Shown here in pieces: positions 50,748 to 61,953 of a stretch of 64,000 nucleotides of DNA. The notes below the pieces were generated by a model. The model saw nothing but the letters and a program-made list of their open reading frames with translations. It made no database searches and had not been told where the DNA came from. Position 1 is the first letter of the stretch, and every line of letters starts with the position of its first letter. A program made the translations under genes and the position numbers. The stretch is from Streptomyces phaeochromogenes (lineage in GTDB: Bacteria > Actinomycetota > Actinomycetes > Streptomycetales > Streptomycetaceae): assembly GCF_001418655.1 (NCBI RefSeq), contig NZ_LIQZ01000161.1:1-64000 (forward strand), written 5' to 3'.

Positions 50748-51409
50748 GACAACTCCTCCGCATCGGCCGGTTCGGTGCCGCCCAGGTCCAGCCGGAACGG
50801 CGGGTACGAGTCGGTCATCAGGGCGACATACGCGGCGACGCGCAGCACCCAGCGGTTGAGACCGAGGATCAGGTCGAACAGGTCCTTCGGGTACTTCTCG
50901 GTGAAGGCCATGATCACGCCGGCGATGACTGTCAGCAGGGCGACGAGTCCGCCCGACCACCATCCGAGGTGGTAGCCGCCGAGGAAGAAGCCGACGACGA
51001 TGAGGTGCGGGACGGCCAGGAGCCACCACTTCACCAGCACCAGGCCCCGGGAGAGCCGTTCCGGGTAGGCGATGTCCAGCCGCGCCGGGTAATCGGGTTC
51101 CGCACGCAGACTGAAGGGCGGGTAGCGGTCGGTGGCCAGGGCGCCGTACGAGTAGTAGGCGACTCGCCAACTCCAGCGCAGCACACCCAGGTTGAAGTCG
51201 AACAGTGCGCGCGGATAGCGCTCGGTGAACAGGATGGCGAAGAACGCGATCACGCTCACCACGGCGAAGGCGATCCAGAGGAGGAACAGCACCACGTAGT
51301 GCGGAATGACCAGGATCCACTTCACCAGCCACAGCCACCGGGACAGCGGCGCGTCGAGCTCCGCGTTCACCCGGACCGGGTGGTCCGGGAATCCCACGAG
51401 GATCGTCAT
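50744..51409 (-). CDS. DUF4389 membrane protein
   Basis: ATG 51409 is the start (221 residues) behind AAGGAG. The DUF4389 unit occurs twice: SRWLWLVKWILVIPHYVVLF with RYPRALFDFNLGVLRWSWRV, then LVLVKWWLLAVPHLIVVGFF with KYPKDLFDLILGLNRWVLRV. Each repeat has two transmembrane segments and ends in a DSYPPF-like motif. The function is unknown. Actinomycete copies are common near stress genes. A perfect GGGCC-N4-GGCCC box lies 107 bp upstream of the start, so it is presumably a regulon member, co-transcribed with the small membrane protein downstream. Confidence 0.85.
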   Translation of the reverse strand: MTILVGFPDHPVRVNAELDAPLSRWLWLVKWILVIPHYVVLFLLWIAFAVVSVIAFFAILFTERYPRALFDFNLGVLRWSWRVAYYSYGALATDRYPPFSLRAEPDYPARLDIAYPERLSRGLVLVKWWLLAVPHLIVVGFFLGGYHLGWWSGGLVALLTVIAGVIMAFTEKYPKDLFDLILGLNRWVLRVAAYVALMTDSYPPFRLDLGGTEPADAEELS

Positions 51410-51515
51410 GGCGATCAGCTCCTTCGTCCGCGCCGGCCGAAGTGCACCACCGGCACATGACCAGCGTCCGCCGCGCACGGTCCCGGCCGCGAGGGCTGTG
51501 TGGGGTTGTCCCGTT

Positions 51516-51529
51516 GGGCCTGTCGGCCC
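51516..51529. promoter_or_regulatory. OsdR/DevR-like box before DUF4389 operon
   Basis: GGGCC-TGTC-GGCCC has perfect half sites. It lies in the 128-bp gap between the PNPOx-like gene and the DUF4389 gene, upstream of the latter. Confidence 0.65.
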
Positions 51530-51537
51530 TTCGTCGC

Positions 51538-52014
51538 TCAGCTCGCTTCGTGCCCGCCGTCCGGCCCGGGCGCGGACGTGAGACGGATTCCGGTGACCAG
51601 ATCGGGACGGATGCGGACCGTGTAGTCCATGGTCCGGTTCATCCAGGGGCGGAGCATCGCCCGATAGCGGGCCACCTCCGCGGCGTCGGTGACCAGGTGG
51701 GCGTATCCGGTCACCACGACGCTCCAGCCGAGGTGCGTGTCCGGGTCGATGGTGTCGGCTTCGTAGGCGACGACGACGCCCTCACCTCCGGCGTGCCGCG
51801 TGTGCGATGTCAGGGCCGCACCCTCGTGGGTGCGGATGATGATGTCGCCGTCCTCCAGGACGTGGTTGACCGGACGGATGGTCGGCAGCGCGTGCTGGGT
51901 GAAGACGACCCTGCCCAGCGACACGCTGCCCAGCAGTTTCAGGGCTGCGGCGCTGTCGAGCTCGACACTCTGCCGCGGTCCTGCGGCGGGCTGCTGGGCG
52001 TTCTCGGTTGCCAT
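51538..52014 (-). CDS. Pyridoxamine 5'-phosphate oxidase-fold protein
   Basis: The 158-residue protein starts at ATG 52014. The split-barrel fold begins LDSAAALKLLGSVSLGRVVFTQHALPTIRPVNHVLEDGDIIIRT and continues with GEGVVVAYEADTIDPDTHLGWSVVVTG, the common 'pyridoxamine 5'-phosphate oxidase family' arrangement in which FMN or F420 is bound at the dimer interface. Homologous genes are found in mycobacterial DosR regulons. A box with one mismatch lies 133 bp upstream. It is downstream of adhE on the same strand but separated by a 166-bp promoter-like gap. Confidence 0.88.
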   Translation of the reverse strand: MATENAQQPAAGPRQSVELDSAAALKLLGSVSLGRVVFTQHALPTIRPVNHVLEDGDIIIRTHEGAALTSHTRHAGGEGVVVAYEADTIDPDTHLGWSVVVTGYAHLVTDAAEVARYRAMLRPWMNRTMDYTVRIRPDLVTGIRLTSAPGPDGGHEAS

Positions 52015-52146
52015 GGTGAACTTCCGTACGGATTCGTCGCTCGCTCCGTGGCTCGGCGGGTTGAGGAACCGTTGCCACAGCCACGGAGCGATTCCGGGTG
52101 CGGGCTGGTGGATCTAAATCGAACGGCGGTTGATCGCGCTTTACAA

Positions 52147-52160
52147 GGGCCGTTCGGCTC
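52147..52160. promoter_or_regulatory. OsdR/DevR-like box before PNPOx-like gene
   Basis: GGGCC-GTTC-GGCTC deviates at one base from the ideal box. It lies between the adhE stop and the PNPOx-like gene. Confidence 0.55.
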
Positions 52161-52180
52161 ATGTCGCCGACCGGTCGACC

Positions 52181-54883
52181 CTATTCGCCGGGAGCGCCCG
52201 CCTCGCCGTGGTAGGCCGTGCGCATGAGCCGTTGCATGTCGTCGAGCATGGGCATGCGCGGGTTTGCGGGCGCGCACTGGTCCTCGTAGGCGTTGAGAGC
52301 CTGCTGGGGCAGGGCGTCGAGGAAGGTCTGCTCGTCGATGCCGAGGGCGTGGAACGATGGTTCGATGCGCACGCCGTCGCGCAGCCGTTCCACGGCGGCG
52401 GCCAGCGACTCGACGCCCTCGGCCGGGGTGGCCGCGGGCAGGCCGAGGGTGCGGGCGATGTCCTGGAACCGCTCGGGGGCGCGGTAGTGCTCGTACTTGG
52501 GCCAGCCGGTGAGCTTCGTCGGGACGGTGCCGTTGTAGCGGATGACGTGCGGCAGCAGGACGGCGTTGGTGCGGCCGTGGGCGATGCGGAAGGTCGCGCC
52601 GAGCGTGTGGGACATGGCGTGGACGATGCCGAGGAAGGCGTTGCCGAAGGCCATGCCGGCGATGGTGCCCGCGTTGTGCATCTTCTCCCGCGCGTCGGGC
52701 CGGGCGGCGCGGTCGTTCACGGCCGGTTCGAGGTTGTCGAAGACGAGCCTGATGGCGTGCAGGGCAGGGCCGTCGGTGAAGTCGTTCGCGTAGACGGACA
52801 CGTACGCCTCGATGGCGTGGGTGAGGGCGTCGAAGCCGCTGTCGGCCGCGAGGGCCGGGGGCAGGTCGGCGGTGAGCAGTGGGTCGACGATGGCCACACT
52901 GGGGGTGAGCGCGTAGTCGGCAAGGGGGTACTTCTTGCCGGTCGCCGGGTCGGAGATCACGGCGAACGGGGTGACCTCGGCGCCGGTGCCGGAGGTGGTC
53001 GGAATACACACCAGGCGGGCGCGCTCGCCCAGGACCGGGAAGCGGAAGGCCCGTTTGCGGATGTCGGAGAACTTCTGCCGCATGTCGGCGAAGTCCATTT
53101 CCCTGCCGACGGCCTGCTGCTCGTACAGCAGCCACATCACCTTGGCGGCGTCCATGGGCGAGCCGCCGCCCAGGGCGATGATGGTGTCCGGGCGGAAGTC
53201 GTGCATGAGACGGGCGCCGCGCCGCACGGAGTCGATGCTCGGTTCGGGCTCGACGTTGTCGATGATCTGCACCGTCACGGGCTGGGGGCGGCGCTGCAGG
53301 ACGCGGCCGACACGGTCCACGAAGCCGAGACGGGTCATGGTCGCGTCGGTCACGATCGTGACGCGGTGGACCTCCGGCATGGAGGCGAGGTAGCTGATGG
53401 ACCCCGGCTCGAAGTAGATCTTCGGCGGCACCTTGAACCACTGGAGGTTGTTGCGGCGACCGGTGACCCGCTTGATGTTCAGCAGGTTGGCGGCGGACAC
53501 GTTGTTGGACACCGAGGTACTGCCCCAGGAGCCGCAGCCCAGGGTCAGCGAAGGGAGCAGGCTGTTGTAGATGCCGCCTATCGCGCCCTGCGAGGACGGA
53601 GCGTTGACGATCACCCTTACCGTCTTCATGCGTGTGCCGTACGCCTCTGCCAGTGCCGCGTCCTCGGTGTGGATGACGGCGCTGTGGCCCTGGCCGTGGA
53701 AGGCGATCATGTCGGCGGCCAGGTCGAAGCCCTGCTGTTGGGAGTCGGCGCGCAGCATGGTCAGAACCGGGCACAGCTTCTCGCGGGTCAGGGGTTCGTC
53801 CGGACCGACGTGGTCGGCCTCGACGAGGATGAGCGAGGTGTCTGCGGGCACGGTGAAGCCGGCCTGTTCGGCGATCCATGCCGGGCTCCGGCCGACGGCC
53901 GCGGAGTTGACCTTGGGCTCACAGCCTCCTCCGACCTCCGGCCCGGGGTGCCCCCGGTTGGAGGAGTCGGTGGGGAAGAGGTAGGCCTCCAGCTTCCGCT
54001 TCTCCTCGGCGGTGGCCAGGTGGGCGTGCAGGATGCGGAATTCGGCCAGCGCCGAGTCGTAGATCTCGGTGTCCAGGATGACGGCCTGCTCGGAGGCGCA
54101 GATCATGCCGTTGTCGAACGCCTTGGACAGGACGAGGTCGTTGACGGCGCGGCGCAGGCGGGCGCTCTTGTGGACGTAGGCGGGGACGTTGCCGGCGCCC
54201 ACCCCGAGCGCGGGTTTCCCGGCCGAGTAGGCGGCCTTGACCATGGCGTTTCCGCCGGTCGCGAGGATCAACGAGACACCGGGGTGGTGCATCAGCGCGC
54301 CGGTCGCGTCGATGGAGGGGGACTCGATCCACTGCACGCAATGCTCCGGCGCTCCCGCGGCGACAGCCGCGTCCCGGACGATGCGGGCCGCCTCCGCGCT
54401 GCAGCGCTGGGCGGAGGGGTGGAAGGCGAAGACGATCGGATTGCGGGTCTTCAGCGCCATGAGGGCCTTGAAAAGCGTGGTCGAGGTCGGGTTGGTGACC
54501 GGTGTGATCGCGCACAGGACGCCGACCGGTTCGGCGATCTCGACCATGTCGTCGATGTCGTCGCGGGCTATGACCCCGACGGTCTTCATGCGGCCCATGC
54601 TGTGGGTGACGTGCTCGCACGCGAACATGTTCTTGGCGGCCTTGTCCTCGAAGACTCCGCGGCCGGTCTCCTGCACGGCGAGGCGGGCCAGCTCGGTGTG
54701 CTGGTCCAGGGCGGCGACCGAGGCCTTCTTGACGATGTGGTCGATCTGCTCCTGGTCCATGGACTCGTAGTCGGCGAGCGCCTTGAGCCCGTCCGTGACC
54801 AACCGGTCGACGGCGATGGCGATGTCCGACGGCGCACCGTGGCCCGAAGCGGTCCGGGGCCGGTTGTCGTCATGCCGGGTCAT
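52181..54883 (-). CDS. adhE: Bifunctional acetaldehyde-CoA/alcohol dehydrogenase AdhE
   Basis: ATG 54883 is the start (900 residues), with GGAGG nine bases upstream. The N-terminal CoA-acylating aldehyde dehydrogenase (about 1-430) has the catalytic Cys in NGMICASEQAV and PVTNPTSTTLFKALMALKTR. The C-terminal iron alcohol dehydrogenase (about 455-880) has IIALGGGSPMDAAKVMW, TSGTGAEVTPF, DALTHAIEAYVS and the His-rich MSHTLGATFRIAHGRTN metal site. It converts acetyl-CoA to ethanol, recycling two NADH. An extra Gly/Pro-rich stretch (SSNRGHPGPEVGGGCEP) sits between FPTD and KVN in the first half. In an aerobic genus, adhE next to stress genes points to redox balancing under oxygen limitation. Confidence 0.96.
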   Translation of the reverse strand: MTRHDDNRPRTASGHGAPSDIAIAVDRLVTDGLKALADYESMDQEQIDHIVKKASVAALDQHTELARLAVQETGRGVFEDKAAKNMFACEHVTHSMGRMKTVGVIARDDIDDMVEIAEPVGVLCAITPVTNPTSTTLFKALMALKTRNPIVFAFHPSAQRCSAEAARIVRDAAVAAGAPEHCVQWIESPSIDATGALMHHPGVSLILATGGNAMVKAAYSAGKPALGVGAGNVPAYVHKSARLRRAVNDLVLSKAFDNGMICASEQAVILDTEIYDSALAEFRILHAHLATAEEKRKLEAYLFPTDSSNRGHPGPEVGGGCEPKVNSAAVGRSPAWIAEQAGFTVPADTSLILVEADHVGPDEPLTREKLCPVLTMLRADSQQQGFDLAADMIAFHGQGHSAVIHTEDAALAEAYGTRMKTVRVIVNAPSSQGAIGGIYNSLLPSLTLGCGSWGSTSVSNNVSAANLLNIKRVTGRRNNLQWFKVPPKIYFEPGSISYLASMPEVHRVTIVTDATMTRLGFVDRVGRVLQRRPQPVTVQIIDNVEPEPSIDSVRRGARLMHDFRPDTIIALGGGSPMDAAKVMWLLYEQQAVGREMDFADMRQKFSDIRKRAFRFPVLGERARLVCIPTTSGTGAEVTPFAVISDPATGKKYPLADYALTPSVAIVDPLLTADLPPALAADSGFDALTHAIEAYVSVYANDFTDGPALHAIRLVFDNLEPAVNDRAARPDAREKMHNAGTIAGMAFGNAFLGIVHAMSHTLGATFRIAHGRTNAVLLPHVIRYNGTVPTKLTGWPKYEHYRAPERFQDIARTLGLPAATPAEGVESLAAAVERLRDGVRIEPSFHALGIDEQTFLDALPQQALNAYEDQCAPANPRMPMLDDMQRLMRTAYHGEAGAPGE

Positions 54884-55052
54884 GGGGATCCGCCTCCGTT
54901 GTTGAAGTCTGTTGCGCAAGGTCGGCGACTCGAGCGAGGCCGGTGCGTGGGGAGCGAGGGCGGGAGCGGCACCGCGGGGGATCGGTACCGCTCCCACCAC
55001 TACGGTCACCCCGGCCCCGTGCCGTCCCGCAGATGCCGATGGTCCCCTTGAG

Positions 55053-55066
55053 GGGCCGACCGGCCC
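55053..55066. promoter_or_regulatory. OsdR/DevR-like box before adhE
   Basis: GGGCC-GACC-GGCCC is a perfect match to both half sites. It lies in the 203-bp gap upstream of adhE, 170 bp from the start. A GGGACC half site (minus strand, near 55041-55047) follows toward the gene. Confidence 0.7.
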
Positions 55067-55086
55067 CGGTCCGTGAGTGCCGGTTG

Positions 55087-55812
55087 TCACCGCTCCGGAA
55101 GCCAGTGGTGGTCGATCCTGTGTGAAGGGTGATTCTCGGGCGGGCGGGTGTCGTCGATGCGGAACGTCAGGCTGTTCATCACGCCGACGACTCCGTCCAC
55201 CCGCCAGGTCAGCCGGATGGTCGGCGGAATGTCGCTGCGGCGCTCCAGCCGGCCCTCCAGCGTGACCACCCCGTCGTTGACCGAGACGAACACGCTCTGG
55301 GGCGGCAGGAGCATGGCCTGGGTCAGGACTTCGGCGACAACTTCCTGCCGGATCTCGTCGTCCGTTCGGAGGAAGACGCGCAGGAGGTCGCGGCGCGTGG
55401 CGATGCCGATCAGGCGGTCCTCCTCGTCCACCACCGGGAGCCGCTCGATGTGGTGGCGCTCCATCACACGTGCGGCGTCCGCGACGCGTTGTTCCGGGTG
55501 CACGGTGATCGCGGGCGTGGACATCAGCTCCTCCGCGGTCACGGCAGTCGCCTTGGTGGCAGCCGCGCGGGCCGCACGCCGCAGCGCGGGCATCCGGAAG
55601 CGGCGCTCCCGGCCGTGGCCGGCGCGGAACGCCTGCCGGTGTATCAGGTCGGTCTCGGAGATCACTCCCAGGACCTTGTCGTCGTGATCCACGACGGGCA
55701 GCCCACTGATGCGATGCCCGTCCAGCAGCCGTGCCACGTCCTTGAACGACGTCTCCGGGCGGGCTTCGACGACCTCGCTGGTCATCACCTCGCCGACGGT
55801 GCGGGTCTTCAC
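55087..55812 (-). CDS. CBS-pair and BON domain protein
   Basis: The 241-residue protein starts at ATG 55812 behind GAGGAAAT. CBS 1 is at about 5-65 (VGEVMTSEVVEARPETSFKD, ISGLPVVDHDDKVLGVISETDLI), CBS 2 at about 90-150 (AEELMSTPAITVHPEQRVADA, IERLPVVDEEDRLIGIATRRDLL) and BON at about 160-215 (VFVSVNDGVVTLEGRL). It is a clear paralogue of the proteins at 40213 and 62494. It should sense adenylate ratio and act at or near the membrane. The GC-rich 281-bp gap upstream (55813-56093) contains only weak box-like sequence (GGGAC near 55944) and no supported gene. Confidence 0.92.
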   Translation of the reverse strand: MKTRTVGEVMTSEVVEARPETSFKDVARLLDGHRISGLPVVDHDDKVLGVISETDLIHRQAFRAGHGRERRFRMPALRRAARAAATKATAVTAEELMSTPAITVHPEQRVADAARVMERHHIERLPVVDEEDRLIGIATRRDLLRVFLRTDDEIRQEVVAEVLTQAMLLPPQSVFVSVNDGVVTLEGRLERRSDIPPTIRLTWRVDGVVGVMNSLTFRIDDTRPPENHPSHRIDHHWLPER

Positions 55813-56093
55813 GGCATTTCCTCCTCTACGGGTACAGGAGAGCGGCTGATTCCGAGTCGCGCACCTGTGGGCGGCGTCGGACTCCGGCGGGGGCTGTCGC
55901 CCGCGGCGGGTGTCCGGGGGCCGGAAGCGCGGGCCCGGGCGGTGGGACCGGCCGGGGCCGCCCCTTCGGACGGCTCCGGCAGCCCGGCTTCCGGTGCCTG
56001 TTCAGCCTCTCGCCCGGCTGCCGGCCAGGGCAGGGGCCGAGTGTCCCGCGACCGGGGACGAACCTCCCTGCCGGAGCGGAGCCCGGCCCTTCA

Positions 56094-58781
<2,688 letters not shown>

Positions 58782-58944
58782 GGCGGTGTGCTCTTCCTTC
58801 GGATTCGGGGGAGTTGCCGGACGTGGTGTCCGCTCTCCGTGAGGGATGCGACGGATGTGAGGGACCGGGTTTCCCGCTCCAAGCGGGCCTTTGGTGTGGC
58901 TGCCATGCCCCGGACGTTCCCGAGGCCGGTGGACCTGCCGACCG

Positions 58945-59817
58945 TCAGTCGTGAGGGACGATGACGACAGGGGCGGCCACGTGGTGGAGCACGGCATGCG
59001 CGAGCGGGCCGATGCGCATGCCGAGCGCGGGCCGGTGTACGCGGCGGCCCACGACCACGAGCCCGGCATGCGCCGCGGCCTGCAGCACGACCCCGGAGGC
59101 GAAGGCAAGGTCGACTGTCTCAACCACTGTGACCTGCGGGAACTTTTCCCGCCACGGCTGCAGGGCGTCGCTCAGCGCCTTCTCCTGCTGTTCGGCCAGG
59201 GCGCCCGGCTTGACCGCCGCCTGCCCGGCCTCGGGGCCGCGTCCGTACAGCGGAGGCAGATCCCAGGCGTGTACGGCACGGAGCGTCGCTCCGCGGGCGG
59301 CCGCCGCAAGGAACGCGAACTCCAGAAGCGGGCCGGCCTGTGAGCCCAGATCCTGGAGCCCGACCACCACTTCTCCGCTGTCCCCCTCGGCCGCGGACCG
59401 CGTGTTCGCCCGCACCATCACCACCGGGTGCTTTGCCTTGGCGAGCACGTGCTGGCCGACGGAGCCGAGGAGGAAGCCGGCGACGGCGCCGTGCCCGCTG
59501 GAGCCCAGCACCAGCATCTCGGCCTTCTCCGCCCGGCCCAGCAGAACCTCGGTGGCCGGCTCGGAGACCTGCTCGGTGTCGATCGTCAGCTGCGGATACC
59601 GGGTACGCAGTTCCTGCTCGGACTCGCGCAGCACGCTCAGGGCCCAGCGCTTCTGGGCCTCCAGGTCCTCGGCGACGGGCACGTCGTGCGGCTGCCAGAT
59701 CCAGGCGTTGACCAAGTGCAGCGGCAGGCCGCGGCGCTGCGCCTCACGGGCGGCCCAGTCGGCTGCGGCCAGGCTCTCGGGAGAGCCGTCCAGGCCGACG
59801 GTGATGGGGCGAAGCAT
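58945..59817 (-). CDS. Tandem universal stress protein
   Basis: The 290-residue protein starts at ATG 59817, with GGAGGTAT just upstream. UspA domain 1 (1-145) has ITVGLDGSPESLAAADWAAREA and GSSGHGAVAGFLLGSVGQHVLA (ATP loop). Domain 2 (150-290) has VVVGLQDLGSQAGPLLEFAF and VVGRRVHRPALGMRIGPLAHA. It is a paralogue of the Usps at 41858 and 47262. It shares a divergent, doubly boxed promoter region with the GAPDH gene. The ppdK start lies 163 bp downstream. Confidence 0.93.
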   Translation of the reverse strand: MLRPITVGLDGSPESLAAADWAAREAQRRGLPLHLVNAWIWQPHDVPVAEDLEAQKRWALSVLRESEQELRTRYPQLTIDTEQVSEPATEVLLGRAEKAEMLVLGSSGHGAVAGFLLGSVGQHVLAKAKHPVVMVRANTRSAAEGDSGEVVVGLQDLGSQAGPLLEFAFLAAAARGATLRAVHAWDLPPLYGRGPEAGQAAVKPGALAEQQEKALSDALQPWREKFPQVTVVETVDLAFASGVVLQAAAHAGLVVVGRRVHRPALGMRIGPLAHAVLHHVAAPVVIVPHD

Positions 59818-60152
59818 GGGAGATACCTCCGGGTCCGGTACGACGGGTGGCGGCAGAGGCCGCCGGTACTCGTTCCGAGCCTCGCGCCGACGCGGTCACG
59901 TCCTCCATGGGCCAGTGGTCCCGAACCGCGGCCACCTGGTCCCGGTCTTGCGGCGGTCCGTACGCATCGTGGCGGTGGGCCGGTTCCTGCTCGGTCCCAG
60001 TGCCACCACCCGGCCGGTGAGCCGACCGCGACCCGGCCCCGCACACGGGGCCGAACGTCCCCGCCTCGTCCCCGTACGGCCCATGCCCCTATCGACGCGG
60101 GTCCCACAGGCTGGCAGCGCACACCAGACACCGACCGGGGAGGACGACGGAC
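59818..60152. promoter_or_regulatory. Divergent regulatory region with two OsdR/DevR-like boxes
   Basis: GGGCC-AGTG-GTCCC (59909-59922) and a weaker CGGCC-ACCT-GGTCC (59929-59942) stand 20 bp apart, 92 bp from the usp start and about 210 bp from the GAPDH start. The 335-bp gap contains no supported gene. Confidence 0.6.
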
Positions 60153-61181
60153 ATGACCGTGCGCATAGGAATCAACGGCTTCGGCCGCATCGGGCGCAAC
60201 TACCTGCGCTGCGTACTGGAGCGTGCGGAGGCGGGGACCGGTACCGCCGTCGAGGTGGTGGCGGTCAACGACCTCACCTCGCCGGCGGCGCTGGCCCATC
60301 TGCTGGAGTACGACTCGACCTTCGGGCGGCTGCGCCGCAGCGTCGAGCACGACGACACGTCGCTGACGGTGGACGGTCACCGCATCGCGGTGACGGCCAA
60401 GAGCGACCCCGCGGCCCTGGCCTGGGGTGAGCTCGGAGTGGACGTGGTCATCGAGTCCACCGGACACTTCCGCAGCCGTGAGGATGCCGGACTGCACCTG
60501 AAGGCCGGCGCGCGCAAGGTACTGCTCTCCGTACCGGGCAAGGAAGTCGACGCCACTGTTGTCATGGGGGTCAATGAGGGCGTCTACGACCCCGAGCGGG
60601 ACCACGTGATCTCCAACGCCTCGTGCACGACCAACTGTGTGGCGCCGATGGTGAAGGTGCTGGACGAGCACTTCGGCCTCGTCAAGGGCCTGATGACCAC
60701 CATCCACGGCTACACCAACGACCAGGTGGTCCTGGACGGTCCGCACAAGGACCCGCGTCGCGGTCGCACCGCCGCCGTGAACATCATCCCGACCAGCACC
60801 GGCGCCGCCCGCGCGGTGGGCCTCGTCCTGCCGAAGCTGGCAGGCACTCTGGACGGCATCGCTGTCCGGGTGCCGGTCGAGGACGGCTCGCTGACGGACC
60901 TGAGCGTGGTGCTCGACCGTCCCGTGACCGCGGACGAGGTCAACGCCGCGTTCCGCGAGGCCGCCGACGGCCCGCTGAAGGGAATCCTGCGAGTGTCGGA
61001 CGCCCCGATCGTCTCCCGGGACATCGTCGGCGACCCCGCCTCGTGCGTGCTCGACGCTCCGCTGACCCAGGCGCACGGCGACCTGGTGAAGGTCTTCGGG
61101 TGGTACGACAACGAGTGGGGCTACACCAACCGTCTGCTCGACCTCACCGAGTACGTCGCCGCCCGACTCCCGCAGAGGTGA
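60153..61181 (+). CDS. gap: Glyceraldehyde-3-phosphate dehydrogenase, type I
   Basis: The 342-residue enzyme starts at ATG 60153. It has the NAD-binding GINGFGRIGRNYLRC, VNDLTSPAALAHLLEYDSTFG, the catalytic Cys158 in SNASCTTNC with the partner His in TTIHGYTNDQ, and the C-terminal VKVFGWYDNEWGYTNRLLDL. The VND after strand 2 favours NAD over NADP. It catalyses the oxidative step of glycolysis. It is a lone gap with no pgk/tpi operon, so it is probably an accessory isoenzyme used under the conditions that switch on this island. Confidence 0.96.
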   Translation: MTVRIGINGFGRIGRNYLRCVLERAEAGTGTAVEVVAVNDLTSPAALAHLLEYDSTFGRLRRSVEHDDTSLTVDGHRIAVTAKSDPAALAWGELGVDVVIESTGHFRSREDAGLHLKAGARKVLLSVPGKEVDATVVMGVNEGVYDPERDHVISNASCTTNCVAPMVKVLDEHFGLVKGLMTTIHGYTNDQVVLDGPHKDPRRGRTAAVNIIPTSTGAARAVGLVLPKLAGTLDGIAVRVPVEDGSLTDLSVVLDRPVTADEVNAAFREAADGPLKGILRVSDAPIVSRDIVGDPASCVLDAPLTQAHGDLVKVFGWYDNEWGYTNRLLDLTEYVAARLPQR

Positions 61182-61233
61182 GCAGCGGTCGCGACCGCAC
61201 CAGCGCGAGGAGTGGCCGGACGACCGGCCGACA

Positions 61234-61267
61234 GGGCCGACCGGGTCTACTGAGGACCGGTCGGCCC
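61234..61267. promoter_or_regulatory. Two tandem OsdR/DevR-like boxes before Hsp20
   Basis: GGGCC-GACC-GGGTC (61234-61247) and GGACC-GGTC-GGCCC (61254-61267) stand 20 bp apart, the second ending 60 bp before the ATG at 61328. Confidence 0.62.
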
Positions 61268-61356
61268 ACACATGTCCCGGCCAGGGCCCGCGATTCTGGA
61301 AGCAGCGAACGAGAGAGGGAGGGTGACATGAGCGGCATGATCGAGCGGCTGCCGGG

Positions 61357-61752
61357 TTGGCCGCCGCTGCCCGACCTGCCGGTTGGGTCGAGGCCGGGTT
61401 CCCCGGTATGCGCACCGCCCCAGGGCTGCACGGCATCCGTGTGGAGGAACACCTGGCGGACGGGACGTATGTGCTGCGGGCAGAGCGTCCGGGCATCGAC
61501 CCGTCCAAGGATGTCGAGATCACTGTCACGGAAGGCGTTCTGACGCTTCGCGCCGAGCGCGCTGAGGAGCCGACGCAGAAGCACCACACGGAGTTCCGCT
61601 ACGGCACCTTCGCCCGCGCCGTCCGGCTGCCGGCCGGGGCCAAGGGCGACGAGGCGACCGCCGACTACAAGGATGGTGTTCTGACCATCACGGTTCCGGT
61701 GCCGGAGACGAAGGCGGGCATCAGGACCATCCCCGTGCGGCACGTTGAATGA
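61357..61752 (+). CDS. Hsp20/alpha-crystallin small heat-shock protein (apparent frameshift near N-terminus)
   Basis: The alpha-crystallin domain is complete: IRVEEHLADGTYVLRAERPG, DPSKDVEITVTEGVLTLRAE, HTEFRYGTFARAVRLPAGA and YKDGVLTITVPVPE. In this frame the only early start is TTG 61357 (131 residues). However, a strong GAGGGAGGGTGAC precedes ATG 61328, whose frame reads MSGMIERLPGWPPLPDL, a credible Hsp20 N-terminus that runs out of frame near 61379. The downstream frame resumes with GWVEAGFPGMRT. One missing base at 61379-61383 (or a sequencing error) would restore a 141-residue protein. The product is a chaperone induced in dormancy, like mycobacterial HspX. Confidence 0.8.
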   Translation: MAAAARPAGWVEAGFPGMRTAPGLHGIRVEEHLADGTYVLRAERPGIDPSKDVEITVTEGVLTLRAERAEEPTQKHHTEFRYGTFARAVRLPAGAKGDEATADYKDGVLTITVPVPETKAGIRTIPVRHVE

Positions 61753-61788
61753 CGTCTGAGCGCGGGTTCGCGCCAAGCCGCATCAAGT

Positions 61789-61821
61789 GTGCGCGGCCGG
61801 TATGTTCTTCCGGCCGCGCAC
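61789..61821. terminator. Terminator after Hsp20 gene
   Basis: GTGCGCGGCCGG (61789-61800) pairs perfectly with 61810-61821 around a nine-base loop, followed by a short CTTT. The rest of 61753-61953 shows no gene. Confidence 0.75.
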
Positions 61822-61953
61822 CTTTGCCGCGCATCCTTTTCGCCCGATCGTCATCGTCGCGGCGTCCGGCATGGTCACGGGGGCCGGATCCTGCGTCACC
61901 TCCGCCGTCTGCTGCTCGCCAGTCCAAGGGACTGCCGAATCCCCGACACATGG

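Noticed and set aside
52130..55051. Long plus-strand open frame opposite adhE
   Set aside because: It is the antisense shadow of a high-GC gene. Composition is Gly/Val/His/Arg-biased with no domain, while the minus strand encodes a complete AdhE.
55940..55965. GGGAC and GGGGCC elements upstream of the CBS-BON gene at 55087
   Set aside because: The spacing does not fit the box and the stretch is simply very GC-rich.
58862..58875. Possible OsdR-like box upstream of ppdK
   Set aside because: Only one half site is reasonable (GGACC-GGGT-TTCCC). The match is too weak to count among the sites.
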